A DNA stretch of 9,541 nt, taken from Tidjanibacter sp. (lineage in GTDB: Bacteria > Bacteroidota > Bacteroidia > Bacteroidales > Rikenellaceae). The notes beneath the pieces were generated by a model that did no database searches, was not told the DNA's origin, and was given only the letters and a program-made list of their open reading frames with translations. Positions 1 through 6,661 of this stretch are shown here, piece by piece; position 1 is the first letter of the stretch; each line of letters starts with the position of its first letter. The stretch spans positions 1 to 9,541 of the forward strand of contig JAFNVE010000038.1 of NCBI GenBank assembly GCA_017379955.1, given 5' to 3'. A program made the position numbers and the translations under genes.

Positions 1-254
1 ACGTAAACCGTCTTCACGAGGATGTAGATGCCTCGGTGAGCTTCGACAAAGTCCTGCTGACTGATAATGACGGTCAGGTAGTAGTAGGCACACCTGTAGT
101 AGAAGGGGCCAAAGTAACTGCAAAAGTTCTCAAACACCTCAAAGATGACAAGGTCATCGTGTTTAAGAAGAAACGCAGAAAAGGTTATAAGGTTAAAAAT
201 GGCCACCGCCAGCCTTTGACCCAGATTCTTATTGAGGAGATAACTGTTGCTTAA
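1..254 (+). CDS. rplU: 50S ribosomal protein L21, 5'-truncated by the window edge
   Basis: This is the C-terminal part of ribosomal protein L21, a 23S rRNA-binding protein of the large subunit. The reading frame is open from position 3 to the TAA at 252-254. It starts as [10 protein letters not shown] and runs on through the L21 core ([23 protein letters not shown]). The C-terminal signature [19 protein letters not shown] is the basic rRNA-binding tail of the family. The GTG at 36 could be mistaken for a start, but it is an internal valine codon, because the family match continues upstream of it. About 83 residues of an expected roughly 100-105 are visible, so only some 20 N-terminal residues are missing. 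It is followed after 21 nt by rpmA, the standard bacterial L21-L27 pairing. Identification is firm; only the 5' end is unseen. Confidence 0.96.
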   Translation, partial: VNRLHEDVDASVSFDKVLLTDNDGQVVVGTPVVEGAKVTAKVLKHLKDDKVIVFKKKRRKGYKVKNGHRQPLTQILIEEITVA

Positions 255-275
255 CTTTTAAAAAATTCATCGGAA

Positions 276-536
276 ATGGCACACAAGAAAGGTGTAGGTA
301 GTTCGAAGAACGGCCGTGAGTCGGAGAGCAAACGACTCGGTGTTAAGTTGTTTGGCGGCGAATTTGCCAAAGCAGGCAACATCATTGTACGTCAGAGAGG
401 TACTGTTCACAATCCTGGTGAGAACGTAGGTATGGGTAAAGACCACACTCTTTTCGCTTTGGTTGACGGTACTGTAACCTTCACTAAGAAGGCAACCGGC
501 AAATCGTTTGTAAGCGTTACTCCCCTCGGTGAGTAA
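276..536 (+). CDS. rpmA: 50S ribosomal protein L27
   Basis: L27 is a large-subunit ribosomal protein whose flexible N-terminus reaches towards the peptidyl-transferase centre and contacts tRNA. The 86-residue product is full length for the family. It begins [16 protein letters not shown], the conserved L27 N-terminus, without the cleavable extension found in Firmicutes. The core IIVRQRGT and [19 protein letters not shown] follow at about residues 36-66. The ATG at 276 is the only sensible start, because it gives the canonical MAHKKG end. It lies 21 nt after rplU in the same direction and is surely co-transcribed with it. A strong terminator follows the stop codon by about 20 nt, so this ends the ribosomal protein transcript. 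Confidence 0.98.
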   Translation: MAHKKGVGSSKNGRESESKRLGVKLFGGEFAKAGNIIVRQRGTVHNPGENVGMGKDHTLFALVDGTVTFTKKATGKSFVSVTPLGE

Positions 537-553
537 TCACAAACAATGACAAC

Positions 554-591
554 AAAAAAAAAGACCTCGATTTTGTCGAGGTCTTTTTTTT
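554..591. terminator. Bidirectional intrinsic terminator between rpmA and the fructokinase gene
   Basis: A perfect 8-bp stem, gacctcga (563-570) and tcgaggtc (576-583), encloses a 5-nt loop ttttg. It is flanked on the left by an A-run (554-562) and on the right by a T-run (584-591). Read on the plus strand it is a stem plus U-tract that ends the rplU-rpmA transcript. Read on the minus strand the A-run becomes the U-tract, so it can also end the convergent GH32-fructokinase transcript. The A and T runs can pair with each other and lengthen the stem. Confidence 0.93.
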
Positions 592-649
592 GTCGGAATA
601 ACTGAAAAATTATTCCTAAACAGCTGAGGTAGGTTTGTTTGCTCAGTTG

Positions 650-1492
650 CTACATAGCTCCTTTTAGCGTGCAGGCATAGGCTGAGGATTCGGTTGCAAG
701 TTTGTGTGCTTCGGCAAGTGTGTCACCTCGCAGCCACGCCACCACAAAGCCTGCCGTGAAGGCGTCGCCCGCACCTACGGTGTCGACCACCTCCACATCT
801 ACCACTCCACGCTCATCTGCCTCTGTTGCGCTCACTACAAGACTACCCTTGGCTCCTCGTGTGAGGACTACTGCATGCAGATTGTAGCGACCGAGAAGCG
901 CACGACAACGGGCAGTGTCATCACCCTCTACACCCAACATAGGTGCTACGATATCCATCTCTTCGTCGTTGATTTTGAGGATGTCTGCTATCTGCAACGA
1001 CTTCTCAATAATCTCTTGCGAGTAGTAGTGTTGACGCAAGTTTATGTCGAATATTTTCAGGCAACCATCGGGCAGGGCGGCGAGGAAACGCTCAATTGTA
1101 GCTGCCGATACCTCCGACCTCTGGGCGAGCGAGCCAAAACATACGGCTGCTGCCTCCTCGGCAAGACTATGCATCGCTGAGGTGTAGGGGATGTTATCCC
1201 ACGCCACTCCCTCGCATATCTCGTATGAGGGCACACCGCGCTCGTCAAGGGTCACTGCCACCGTGCCGGTAGGATAAGCCACTCGCTCTATATGCGCTGC
1301 GAGCCCCTTATCTGTAAGCAAAGCAACAATCTCATCGCCGAGAGGGTCATTACCCACGGCACTCACTGCCACACCTGCACCTCCCAAACGGGTCGCGTGA
1401 TAGGCAAAGTTGGCGGGTGCTCCGCCTAGTGCCTTGCCTGTGGGAAGCATATCCCAAAGTATCTCCCCAAGTCCTATAATCTTATCTGCCAT
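650..1492 (-). CDS. PfkB-family carbohydrate kinase, probable fructokinase
   Basis: This cytoplasmic sugar kinase of the PfkB/ribokinase family most likely converts fructose to fructose phosphate with ATP. The N-terminus GLGEILWDMLPTGK is followed by LGGAPANFAYH at about residues 22-32, the sugar-binding glycine signature typical of fructokinases. FDINLRQHYY lies near 148-157 and KINDEE near 173-178. The C-terminal PfkB signature DTVGAGDAF is at 237-245, with Asp243 as the expected catalytic base and the GAG anion hole before it. The 280-residue length is a little short for the family (about 290-310). The start lies 5 nt after the stop of the upstream GH32 gene, with a GGAG sequence 8 nt before the ATG inside that gene's end, so the two are co-transcribed and possibly translationally coupled. 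The GH32 partner supports fructose as substrate. Whether C1 or C6 is phosphorylated cannot be told; a general PfkB hexokinase is the alternative. Confidence 0.9.
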   Translation of the reverse strand: MADKIIGLGEILWDMLPTGKALGGAPANFAYHATRLGGAGVAVSAVGNDPLGDEIVALLTDKGLAAHIERVAYPTGTVAVTLDERGVPSYEICEGVAWDNIPYTSAMHSLAEEAAAVCFGSLAQRSEVSAATIERFLAALPDGCLKIFDINLRQHYYSQEIIEKSLQIADILKINDEEMDIVAPMLGVEGDDTARCRALLGRYNLHAVVLTRGAKGSLVVSATEADERGVVDVEVVDTVGAGDAFTAGFVVAWLRGDTLAEAHKLATESSAYACTLKGAM

Positions 1493-1497
1493 ATCAC

Positions 1498-3252
1498 TTA
1501 CTCCATTTTATATACGGTAACATCCTCGGCTTTCAGACTCTTACTGTCGCTGAAAAACTCGATAGAATCGTATGGCTCATTGGGGAATACGCAGTTGGTG
1601 AAGACCACATCACCATCGTTGATGAAGAGCTCTGTCGAGTGCTTATCCACATAGAGTTCCAACTCGTACGACTTCGCCTCGGGTACGGGAGTCACAATGG
1701 GTGTTGTTATGTAACGCTCCGAGAAATCAACCTTACCACTCTTCGAGCGGTCGAGGGTAAGAGTACCCTCAGCAGGGTCAAAACGGAACTCGGCATATTC
1801 ACCCAGCGAGTTGCACAGACGGAAGCCATACTCGCCATTGCCCTTGGGGGTCAGACGCATAGTCATACCGTACGCACCATCGAAGCCATCCATCAAGTCA
1901 CCGATATAAGCCTTACCTTTTACCTTAATATCCACAGGCTCAGTTGCCTGCTTACGGGCAGCATATACCTCGACAGCAGGACGGCTCGCCAGGAAGAGGT
2001 GGTTGCCATTGTGTTTCAGACTCAGTTCGCGAGGCAGGGTCATTGCGTTGCGATAGTAGCGTGTGGGGGTGAAGTTGGAGTAGTTCCAATTGCTCATCCA
2101 GCCCATAAATACATGGCGACCCTCAACATTGCCGAAGGTTACACCAGCATAGTTATCCACACCCCAATCAATCCAGAGGGGATAAGGAAGGGGGTCGGCA
2201 TGGAACTCCTTACCATCAAAATCACCTATAAAATATTGGGTAACACTACCGCCATTGGGGCCACCTGGGTTGATACTTACGAGCAACACCCACTTCTCCT
2301 CGCCATTGTACTCCATGCGGAGCAGGTCGGGACACTCCCATACAGCAGCGTGCGAGCCGATACCACGACCAAACTCGCTGAGTTTCTCCCAATTCTTCAA
2401 ATCCTTTGAGCCGTAGAAGGTTATCACCTCGCCCGTAGCGAGCGACATCACCCATTTGTCGTCAATCCACGCTACTTTCGGATCACGATAGTCGCGATGT
2501 GCAGGATCGGCAAGCACAGGGTTACCCTCATATTTGGTAAAGGTGCGGCCTCGGTCGTTACTCCACGCAATGCTCTGTCGCTGCATACGACCTGCCGAGG
2601 TGTAGATGGCAACAATTGCATCCTTGCCAAAGCCGGCAGTGTTGTTCGCATCGACCACCGAACTACCCGAGAAGATAGCACCAAGCGAGTCGGGCGCAAC
2701 AATCAGCGGAAGATTCTCCCAATGCATCAAATCCTTAGATACGGCATTACCCCAATGCATATTGGAGTGGGTTGTGCCGTATGGGTTGGACTGAAAGGCG
2801 AGGTGCCACTCGCCATCGTGGTAGACCATACCGTTGGGGTCGTTTGTCCAGCCAAAGTAGGGAGTGAAGTGGTATTTGGGGCGATACTGCTCGTCGTACT
2901 CCATAGGGATAGAGTCGGCAAATCGCACCCCGTCTGCCTCGCCACCTGTAATAGTTACGGTCACCTGCTTACCCATTTTGTCGGCCATATCGATAGGAAT
3001 CCAATAGGTTGCACTCTCGGCCGATGCAAGACGTATTGTCTGAGGCTCGCCGAGCAACGACTCGCCATCCATGGTGAGTGTCAGGCTCGCCATCGAGCCA
3101 TTGTCTGCTGCGGGCACCAACATATAGCGAGCAGATACGGTCATCTCTCGCTTCGACTCCTTCATCTGAGCGCGAGGCTGAGCCACCAACACAACACTCA
3201 GTGTCAGCGACAGGAACAGTGTTGATAAAAATCTAAATTTCATAAAAGTCAT
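1498..3252 (-). CDS. Exported GH32 beta-fructosidase (levanase/inulinase/invertase type)
   Basis: This glycoside hydrolase family 32 enzyme should cleave terminal beta-fructosyl units from sucrose, inulin or levan by a retaining mechanism. The three catalytic motifs are intact: WTNDPNG at 135-141 (nucleophile Asp138), RDPK at 256-259 (transition-state stabiliser Asp257) and ECPDL at 306-310 (acid/base Glu306). FSGS at 194-197 is also conserved. The five-bladed propeller spans about residues 125-420, followed by the family's C-terminal beta-sandwich to 584. Residues about 30-120 form an extra N-terminal beta-rich region, as in many Bacteroidota GH32 proteins (a DUF4980-like domain, from memory). 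The first 25 or so residues are a signal peptide with no lipobox cysteine, which suggests a soluble periplasmic enzyme. Translation may start at the second ATG (3243), giving MKFRFLSTLF. The gene precedes and is co-directional with the fructokinase. Exo action and exact linkage preference cannot be read from the sequence. Confidence 0.95.
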   Translation of the reverse strand: MTFMKFRFLSTLFLSLTLSVVLVAQPRAQMKESKREMTVSARYMLVPAADNGSMASLTLTMDGESLLGEPQTIRLASAESATYWIPIDMADKMGKQVTVTITGGEADGVRFADSIPMEYDEQYRPKYHFTPYFGWTNDPNGMVYHDGEWHLAFQSNPYGTTHSNMHWGNAVSKDLMHWENLPLIVAPDSLGAIFSGSSVVDANNTAGFGKDAIVAIYTSAGRMQRQSIAWSNDRGRTFTKYEGNPVLADPAHRDYRDPKVAWIDDKWVMSLATGEVITFYGSKDLKNWEKLSEFGRGIGSHAAVWECPDLLRMEYNGEEKWVLLVSINPGGPNGGSVTQYFIGDFDGKEFHADPLPYPLWIDWGVDNYAGVTFGNVEGRHVFMGWMSNWNYSNFTPTRYYRNAMTLPRELSLKHNGNHLFLASRPAVEVYAARKQATEPVDIKVKGKAYIGDLMDGFDGAYGMTMRLTPKGNGEYGFRLCNSLGEYAEFRFDPAEGTLTLDRSKSGKVDFSERYITTPIVTPVPEAKSYELELYVDKHSTELFINDGDVVFTNCVFPNEPYDSIEFFSDSKSLKAEDVTVYKME

Positions 3253-3397
3253 TAGTTATTAGGTTAGTATTTTATTTTATATTAATATCATTATTAAAAT
3301 AATTGCAAATATTTATATTTGTTTTTAATTTTTCTTAATATATTAAAACCAATAAACCGAAAGAGAATAAATAAATTATTAAAAATATTTAATAATA
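3253..3397 (-). promoter_or_regulatory. AT-rich leader and likely promoter region of the GH32-fructokinase unit
   Basis: This 145-bp gap is far richer in A and T than the coding sequence on either side and holds no plausible gene. Read on the minus strand it contains AATATTTG (plus coordinates 3306-3313), seven of eight matches to the Bacteroidota -7 box TAnnTTTG, about 54 nt before the GH32 start. I see no good -33 TTTG at the right distance. It also contains a 12-bp perfect palindrome ttaatatattaa (3335-3346) and a 10-bp one at 3279-3288. Either could be an operator, but short palindromes arise easily in such AT-rich DNA. The region is probably a promoter; the precise elements are uncertain. 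Confidence 0.4.
3376..3395 (-). terminator. Weak AT-only hairpin after the small membrane protein gene
   Basis: An 8-bp perfect inverted repeat, ttattaaa (3376-3383) and tttaataa (3388-3395), with a 4-nt loop lies 2 nt past the TAG of the 90-residue gene. It could act as a weak terminator that separates that gene from GH32 downstream. There is no G or C in the stem, so it would be unstable. In this AT-rich stretch it could also be chance or a protein-binding site. Confidence 0.3.
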
Positions 3398-3670
3398 CTA
3401 CTTATTGTGTTCAATATCACAACCGGCACAATTACCCGAACAGAGCGACTCATCGCCACAATCTGCACCATCGCCACGCTCCGCAGCATCCATCTCACGT
3501 GTCTCCTGAACAGCGCACTTAATGCCACTCTCTCGCATCAAGGGGTGAGTACTAATCTCGGTCTCCTCGCGGTGTGAGCCATCCTTTTTGGTCAGGGCAA
3601 TAGTCATCGCAAAGGCGAAAAAGGCGATAATCGCAACAGCAGCCAGCAGTGTTACAAGCGTTTCAGACAT
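3398..3670 (-). CDS. Small single-pass membrane protein with cysteine-rich C-terminal tail, function unknown
   Basis: I do not recognise a named family. The 90-residue product has one strongly hydrophobic segment at about residues 4-27 (LVTLLAAVAIIAFFAFAMTI), followed by two lysines (28-29). By the positive-inside rule the tail should therefore face the cytoplasm. The soluble tail is acidic and carries five cysteines, C52, C71, C77, C81 and C84. The last three form C-x3-C-x2-C in LCSGNCAGCD, a spacing that could hold a metal ion or iron-sulfur cluster or act as a redox site. It resembles in style the small cysteine-rich membrane proteins common in Bacteroidota, but that is only an analogy. 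The ATG at 3670 gives a clean membrane-anchor start. It is divergent from trkA (93-bp gap) and co-directional with GH32 145 bp downstream. Clean codon usage and a membrane segment right at the start make it likely a real gene. Confidence 0.72.
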   Translation of the reverse strand: MSETLVTLLAAVAIIAFFAFAMTIALTKKDGSHREETEISTHPLMRESGIKCAVQETREMDAAERGDGADCGDESLCSGNCAGCDIEHNK

Positions 3671-3706
3671 AATTCAAGAGTTTTATAGTATAACTTTTAT
3701 CAAGTT

Positions 3707-3740
3707 TTTGCGTTTGATTTCTGCAAAAATAGTAAATTTG
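3707..3740 (+). promoter_or_regulatory. Bacteroidota-type promoter for the trkA operon
   Basis: TAAATTTG at 3733-3740 is an exact match to the Bacteroidota primary sigma factor -7 consensus TAnnTTTG. TTTG at 3707-3710 lies 22 bp upstream as a candidate -33 element; a second TTTG at 3713-3716 is 16 bp away, which is less suitable. Transcription would begin a few bases after 3740, giving a leader of roughly 15-20 nt before the trkA ATG at 3764. The consensus is established from Bacteroides promoters; its use here is inferred. Confidence 0.55.
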
Positions 3741-3763
3741 CATCAATAATCATATACGAAAAT

Positions 3764-5104
3764 ATGAAGATAGTTATTGCAGGTGCAGGAGAGGTAGGCA
3801 ACCATCTTGCCAAGATGCTCGGCGGTGGCGACCACGACCTGACGGTTATCGACACCGATATCAAGTTGCTCGAAGATGTTAGCAGTGTTGCAGATGTCAT
3901 CACTGTCGAGGGCGACTGCTCGTCATTTTCGGTATTGAAGAAGGCTGCCGCACGCAAGGCAGACCTCTTTATTGCCGTAAACCACGATGAGAACCTCAAT
4001 GTGCTCTCGGCAATTCTCGCCAAACAACTTGGTGCAAAGAAGTCGATTGCGCGAGTGGATAACAAGGAGTATCTCGAGCCCAACAACAAGGAGATTTTTA
4101 TCGATATGGGTATCGACTATCTCTTCTACCCCGAGCAGATTGCAGCGCGTGAGGTTATCACCCTGCTTGGTCAATCTTCGACTACCGAGTATGTAGATTT
4201 TTCGGGCGGTCGTCTGTCGCTTGTAGGTTTCCGCCTGGATACCGGCTCGCCTTTTATTGGCAAGACGATAGCAGAGATTGACAAGTCTATCCCCAATGTA
4301 CAATTCCGAATCGTTGCAATTACCCGCAACGACAAGACAATCATCCCTAACGGAAGCGTACAGATTGACGAGGACGATACTATCTACATCATCACCAACC
4401 GCCAGCACGTCCGCAACATTGTCGACTACTCGGGCAAGACTAATATCGAGATTAACAACCTGATGATTCTCGGTGGTAGTCGAATAGGTATGCGAGTGGC
4501 TGCCGACCTGCAAGAGGAGGTGAATGTAAAACTTATTGAGTACAATGCCGACAAGGCCTACAAGTTGGCCGAGATGCTTGACAACACCCTGATTATCAAC
4601 GAGGATGGCCGCGACCTTGAAACAATGCTCGAAGAGGGTCTGGCAAATATGGACGCATTTGTGGCCGTAACGGGTCGCTCGGAGACCAACATCCTGGCTG
4701 CAATGATTGCCAAGCGTATGGGTGTTAAGAAGGTGATTGCCGAGGTGGAGAACCTCAACTATATCAACCTTGCCGAGAGTATCGGTATCGACACAATCAT
4801 CAACAAGAAACTTATTACCGCAAGTAATATATTCCGCTTCACGATGAGCACCGATGTACAGGCTATCCGCTGTCTGAACGATAGCGACGCTGAGGTTATG
4901 GAGTTCATCGTAAAGCCCAACTCCCCCGCAACAAAGGTTACCGTAGCTGACCTCGACTTCCCCAACGAGGCCATTATCGGAGGTGTGGTGCGTGGCGACA
5001 AGGTCTTTATCGCCGAGGGTTCGACCCGCATCCAAGCCTACGACAGAGTGGTAGTATTCTCGCTTCCCTCTGCGATTGGCCGTATTGGAAGATTTTTTAA
5101 TTAA
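3764..5104 (+). CDS. trkA: Trk system potassium uptake regulatory protein TrkA
   Basis: TrkA is the cytoplasmic, NAD(H)/nucleotide-binding regulator that forms a gating ring under the membrane potassium channel TrkH/TrkG. The 446-residue product has the full duplicated layout: RCK_N (about 1-125), RCK_C (about 140-225), second RCK_N (about 230-350) and second RCK_C (about 365-440). The first Rossmann fold shows GAGEVG at 7-12 with Asp30 at the end of the second strand. The second shows GGSRIG at 237-242 with Glu259 in the equivalent place. Paired helices such as NLNVLSAILAKQLGAKK and its repeat TNILAAMIAKRMGVKK show the internal duplication. The length is typical of the family (about 450-460). 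A good promoter lies just upstream. The usual partner trkH is not in the window; the next gene, 6 nt downstream, is a GH3-like enzyme, so the channel must be encoded elsewhere. Confidence 0.96.
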   Translation: MKIVIAGAGEVGNHLAKMLGGGDHDLTVIDTDIKLLEDVSSVADVITVEGDCSSFSVLKKAAARKADLFIAVNHDENLNVLSAILAKQLGAKKSIARVDNKEYLEPNNKEIFIDMGIDYLFYPEQIAAREVITLLGQSSTTEYVDFSGGRLSLVGFRLDTGSPFIGKTIAEIDKSIPNVQFRIVAITRNDKTIIPNGSVQIDEDDTIYIITNRQHVRNIVDYSGKTNIEINNLMILGGSRIGMRVAADLQEEVNVKLIEYNADKAYKLAEMLDNTLIINEDGRDLETMLEEGLANMDAFVAVTGRSETNILAAMIAKRMGVKKVIAEVENLNYINLAESIGIDTIINKKLITASNIFRFTMSTDVQAIRCLNDSDAEVMEFIVKPNSPATKVTVADLDFPNEAIIGGVVRGDKVFIAEGSTRIQAYDRVVVFSLPSAIGRIGRFFN

Positions 5105-5110
5105 TGACAG

Positions 5111-6625
5111 ATGACACTGATTAACAGAGCAGTCAACACATTTTTCGCACCTCGTCGTAGGGAGATAGAGTATTTCAAAGAGCACCCTATCGAGGTACAG
5201 ACCCAGCAATTCGCACGCCTCATCGAGGAGGTCAGTCGGACAAAGATAGGTGCCGACCACAATATCCTGCGCGGTTGCTCTTACACCCAATTCGTGCGCA
5301 AGATGCCTATTATCGACTACTCCGATATGGAGGCATACGTTGAGCGCATCCGTGGTGGCGAAGAGGGCGTACTCCACACCTCACCCGTAAGGTGGTTTGC
5401 CAAGAGCAGCGGCACAACAAACTCGAAGAGTAAATATATACCCGTCACCACAGCGGGCCTTCGCGCCAGCCACCTGAGAGGCCCGAAGGATGTGATGGCA
5501 ATTTTCTGCCACACATTTCCAAACAGCAAGGTGCTCGACGGCAAGATGTTGACGCTGGGCGGGTCGAAGAAGTTGGAGAACGACTCAGACAAGATTTTGG
5601 CGGGCGACCTCTCCTCAATCCTTATAGACAACACCCCTCGTTGGGCTTCGTGGATGCGTATGCCGAGCAAGCGCACCGCACTACTTGCCGACTTCGACGA
5701 GAAGGTGCGCAAGATTTGCGAAGAGTCCGTACATCAAGACATCCGTTCTTTTAGCGGCGTTCCCTCGTGGAACCTGGTGATGCTCAACAAGGTGCTCGAA
5801 TACACAGGCAAGGATAACATCCTCGAAGTGTGGCCTAATATGGAGTTGTTTGTTCACGGTGGTATGAACTTCGGCCCCTACAAGGAGCAGTATGCCAAGA
5901 TTATACCCTCGCTCGATATGAAGTATATGGAGACCTACAACGCCTCCGAGGGATTCTTTGCCATTGCCGAAGAGCCATACTCCAACGAGATGCTCCTGAT
6001 GCTCGACTACGAGACCTTCTACGAGTTTCTGCCCACCGATTCGCTCGACAACCCTTCGCGAGCAGTGCCCCTGGAGGGTGTGCGCACGGGAGTAAACTAT
6101 GCGATGATTATCACCACATCCAATGGTCTGTGGAGATATATGATTGGCGACACGGTAGAGTTCACCTCCACATCGCCCTACAAGATTCGTATAACGGGCC
6201 GTACAAAACTCTTTGTCAATGCCTTTGGCGAGGAGGTGATTATCGACAATGCAGCTCGCGCAATCACTGCCGCCTGCAAGGCAACCGGTGCCGATGTTGC
6301 AGAGTACACTATGGCACCTGTCTATATGAGTGGCAAGGAGAAGGGGGCGCACGAGTGGGTGATCGAATTCCATAAAGAGCCCGAGGATATTGAGGCATTT
6401 AAGGCTGCACTCGACACTGCTCTGCAACAGGAGAACTCCGACTATGAGGCCAAGCGCAAGGGCGACACCACACTTCACGCACCAATCATTACCGTAGTGC
6501 CCAAGGGAACATTTATGGAGTGGTTGCGTAGCGAAGGACGTTTTGGCGGACAGTGCAAAGTACCCAGACTGAGCAACGACCGAGGCCATGTGGACAGCAT
6601 AAGGGCCTTTTTGCATATTGACTAA
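5111..6625 (+). CDS. GH3-family (auxin-responsive promoter GH3-like) acyl-adenylating enzyme
   Basis: The product belongs to the GH3 branch of the ANL adenylating superfamily. In plants these enzymes activate small carboxylic acids (indole acetate, jasmonate, benzoates) with ATP and join them to amino acids. The ATP/phosphate-binding loop KSSGTTNSKSKYIPVT is at 98-113. YNASEG at 276-281 matches the adenine-side motif, and LWRYMIGDTVEF at 340-351 contains the ribose-binding aspartate. TGRTKLFVNAFGEEV at 362-376 marks the hinge to the C-terminal domain. The 504 residues are full length for bacterial members; plant proteins are about 580-610. There is no signal peptide, so it is cytoplasmic. The start ATG is 6 nt after the trkA stop, and the next gene follows by 36 nt, so it is an operon member. 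Family assignment is secure; the acid and the amine or thiol acceptor used by bacterial members are unknown to me. Confidence 0.92.
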   Translation: MTLINRAVNTFFAPRRREIEYFKEHPIEVQTQQFARLIEEVSRTKIGADHNILRGCSYTQFVRKMPIIDYSDMEAYVERIRGGEEGVLHTSPVRWFAKSSGTTNSKSKYIPVTTAGLRASHLRGPKDVMAIFCHTFPNSKVLDGKMLTLGGSKKLENDSDKILAGDLSSILIDNTPRWASWMRMPSKRTALLADFDEKVRKICEESVHQDIRSFSGVPSWNLVMLNKVLEYTGKDNILEVWPNMELFVHGGMNFGPYKEQYAKIIPSLDMKYMETYNASEGFFAIAEEPYSNEMLLMLDYETFYEFLPTDSLDNPSRAVPLEGVRTGVNYAMIITTSNGLWRYMIGDTVEFTSTSPYKIRITGRTKLFVNAFGEEVIIDNAARAITAACKATGADVAEYTMAPVYMSGKEKGAHEWVIEFHKEPEDIEAFKAALDTALQQENSDYEAKRKGDTTLHAPIITVVPKGTFMEWLRSEGRFGGQCKVPRLSNDRGHVDSIRAFLHID

Positions 6626-6661
6626 CTGAGAAACTACTAACCACCATTAAACCAAACCACT

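Noticed and set aside
36..254. GTG at 36 as the start of a short 72-residue gene
   Set aside because: The frame is open further upstream and the upstream residues continue the L21 family match, so this is the tail of rplU cut by the window edge.
621..649. Imperfect inverted repeat cagctgag / ctcagttg next to the fructokinase stop, as a second terminator
   Set aside because: The loop is 13 nt, the minus-strand RNA has an A-C mismatch in the stem, and no tight U-tract follows. The terminator at 554-591 explains the end of the transcript better.
2497..3225. Plus-strand open frame (242 codons) opposite the GH32 gene
   Set aside because: The GH32 frame has intact catalytic motifs along this stretch. 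The opposite frame is rich in Cys, His and Arg without any domain.
3319..3522. Plus-strand 67-codon open frame in the AT-rich gap and over the small membrane protein gene
   Set aside because: Its first half is low-complexity AT-rich DNA (Ile, Asn, Lys, Leu), and its second half is His/Arg/Pro-rich antisense of the 90-residue gene. It has no initiation context.
3671..3732. A minus-strand promoter for the small cysteine-rich protein gene
   Set aside because: A TATACTAT-like stretch is present on that strand, but I find no TAnnTTTG box with a properly spaced TTTG, so no site can be called with support.
3923..5377. Very long minus-strand open frame (484 codons) opposite trkA and the start of the GH3-like gene
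   Set aside because: It spans two well-identified plus-strand genes and the gap between them. Its translation has no recognisable domain and is rich in His, Cys and Val, as expected from an antisense frame of codon-biased genes.
5681..6616. Long minus-strand open frame (311 codons) opposite the GH3-like gene
   Set aside because: It lies wholly inside a secure gene, has low-quality composition and no family resemblance. It is an antisense shadow.
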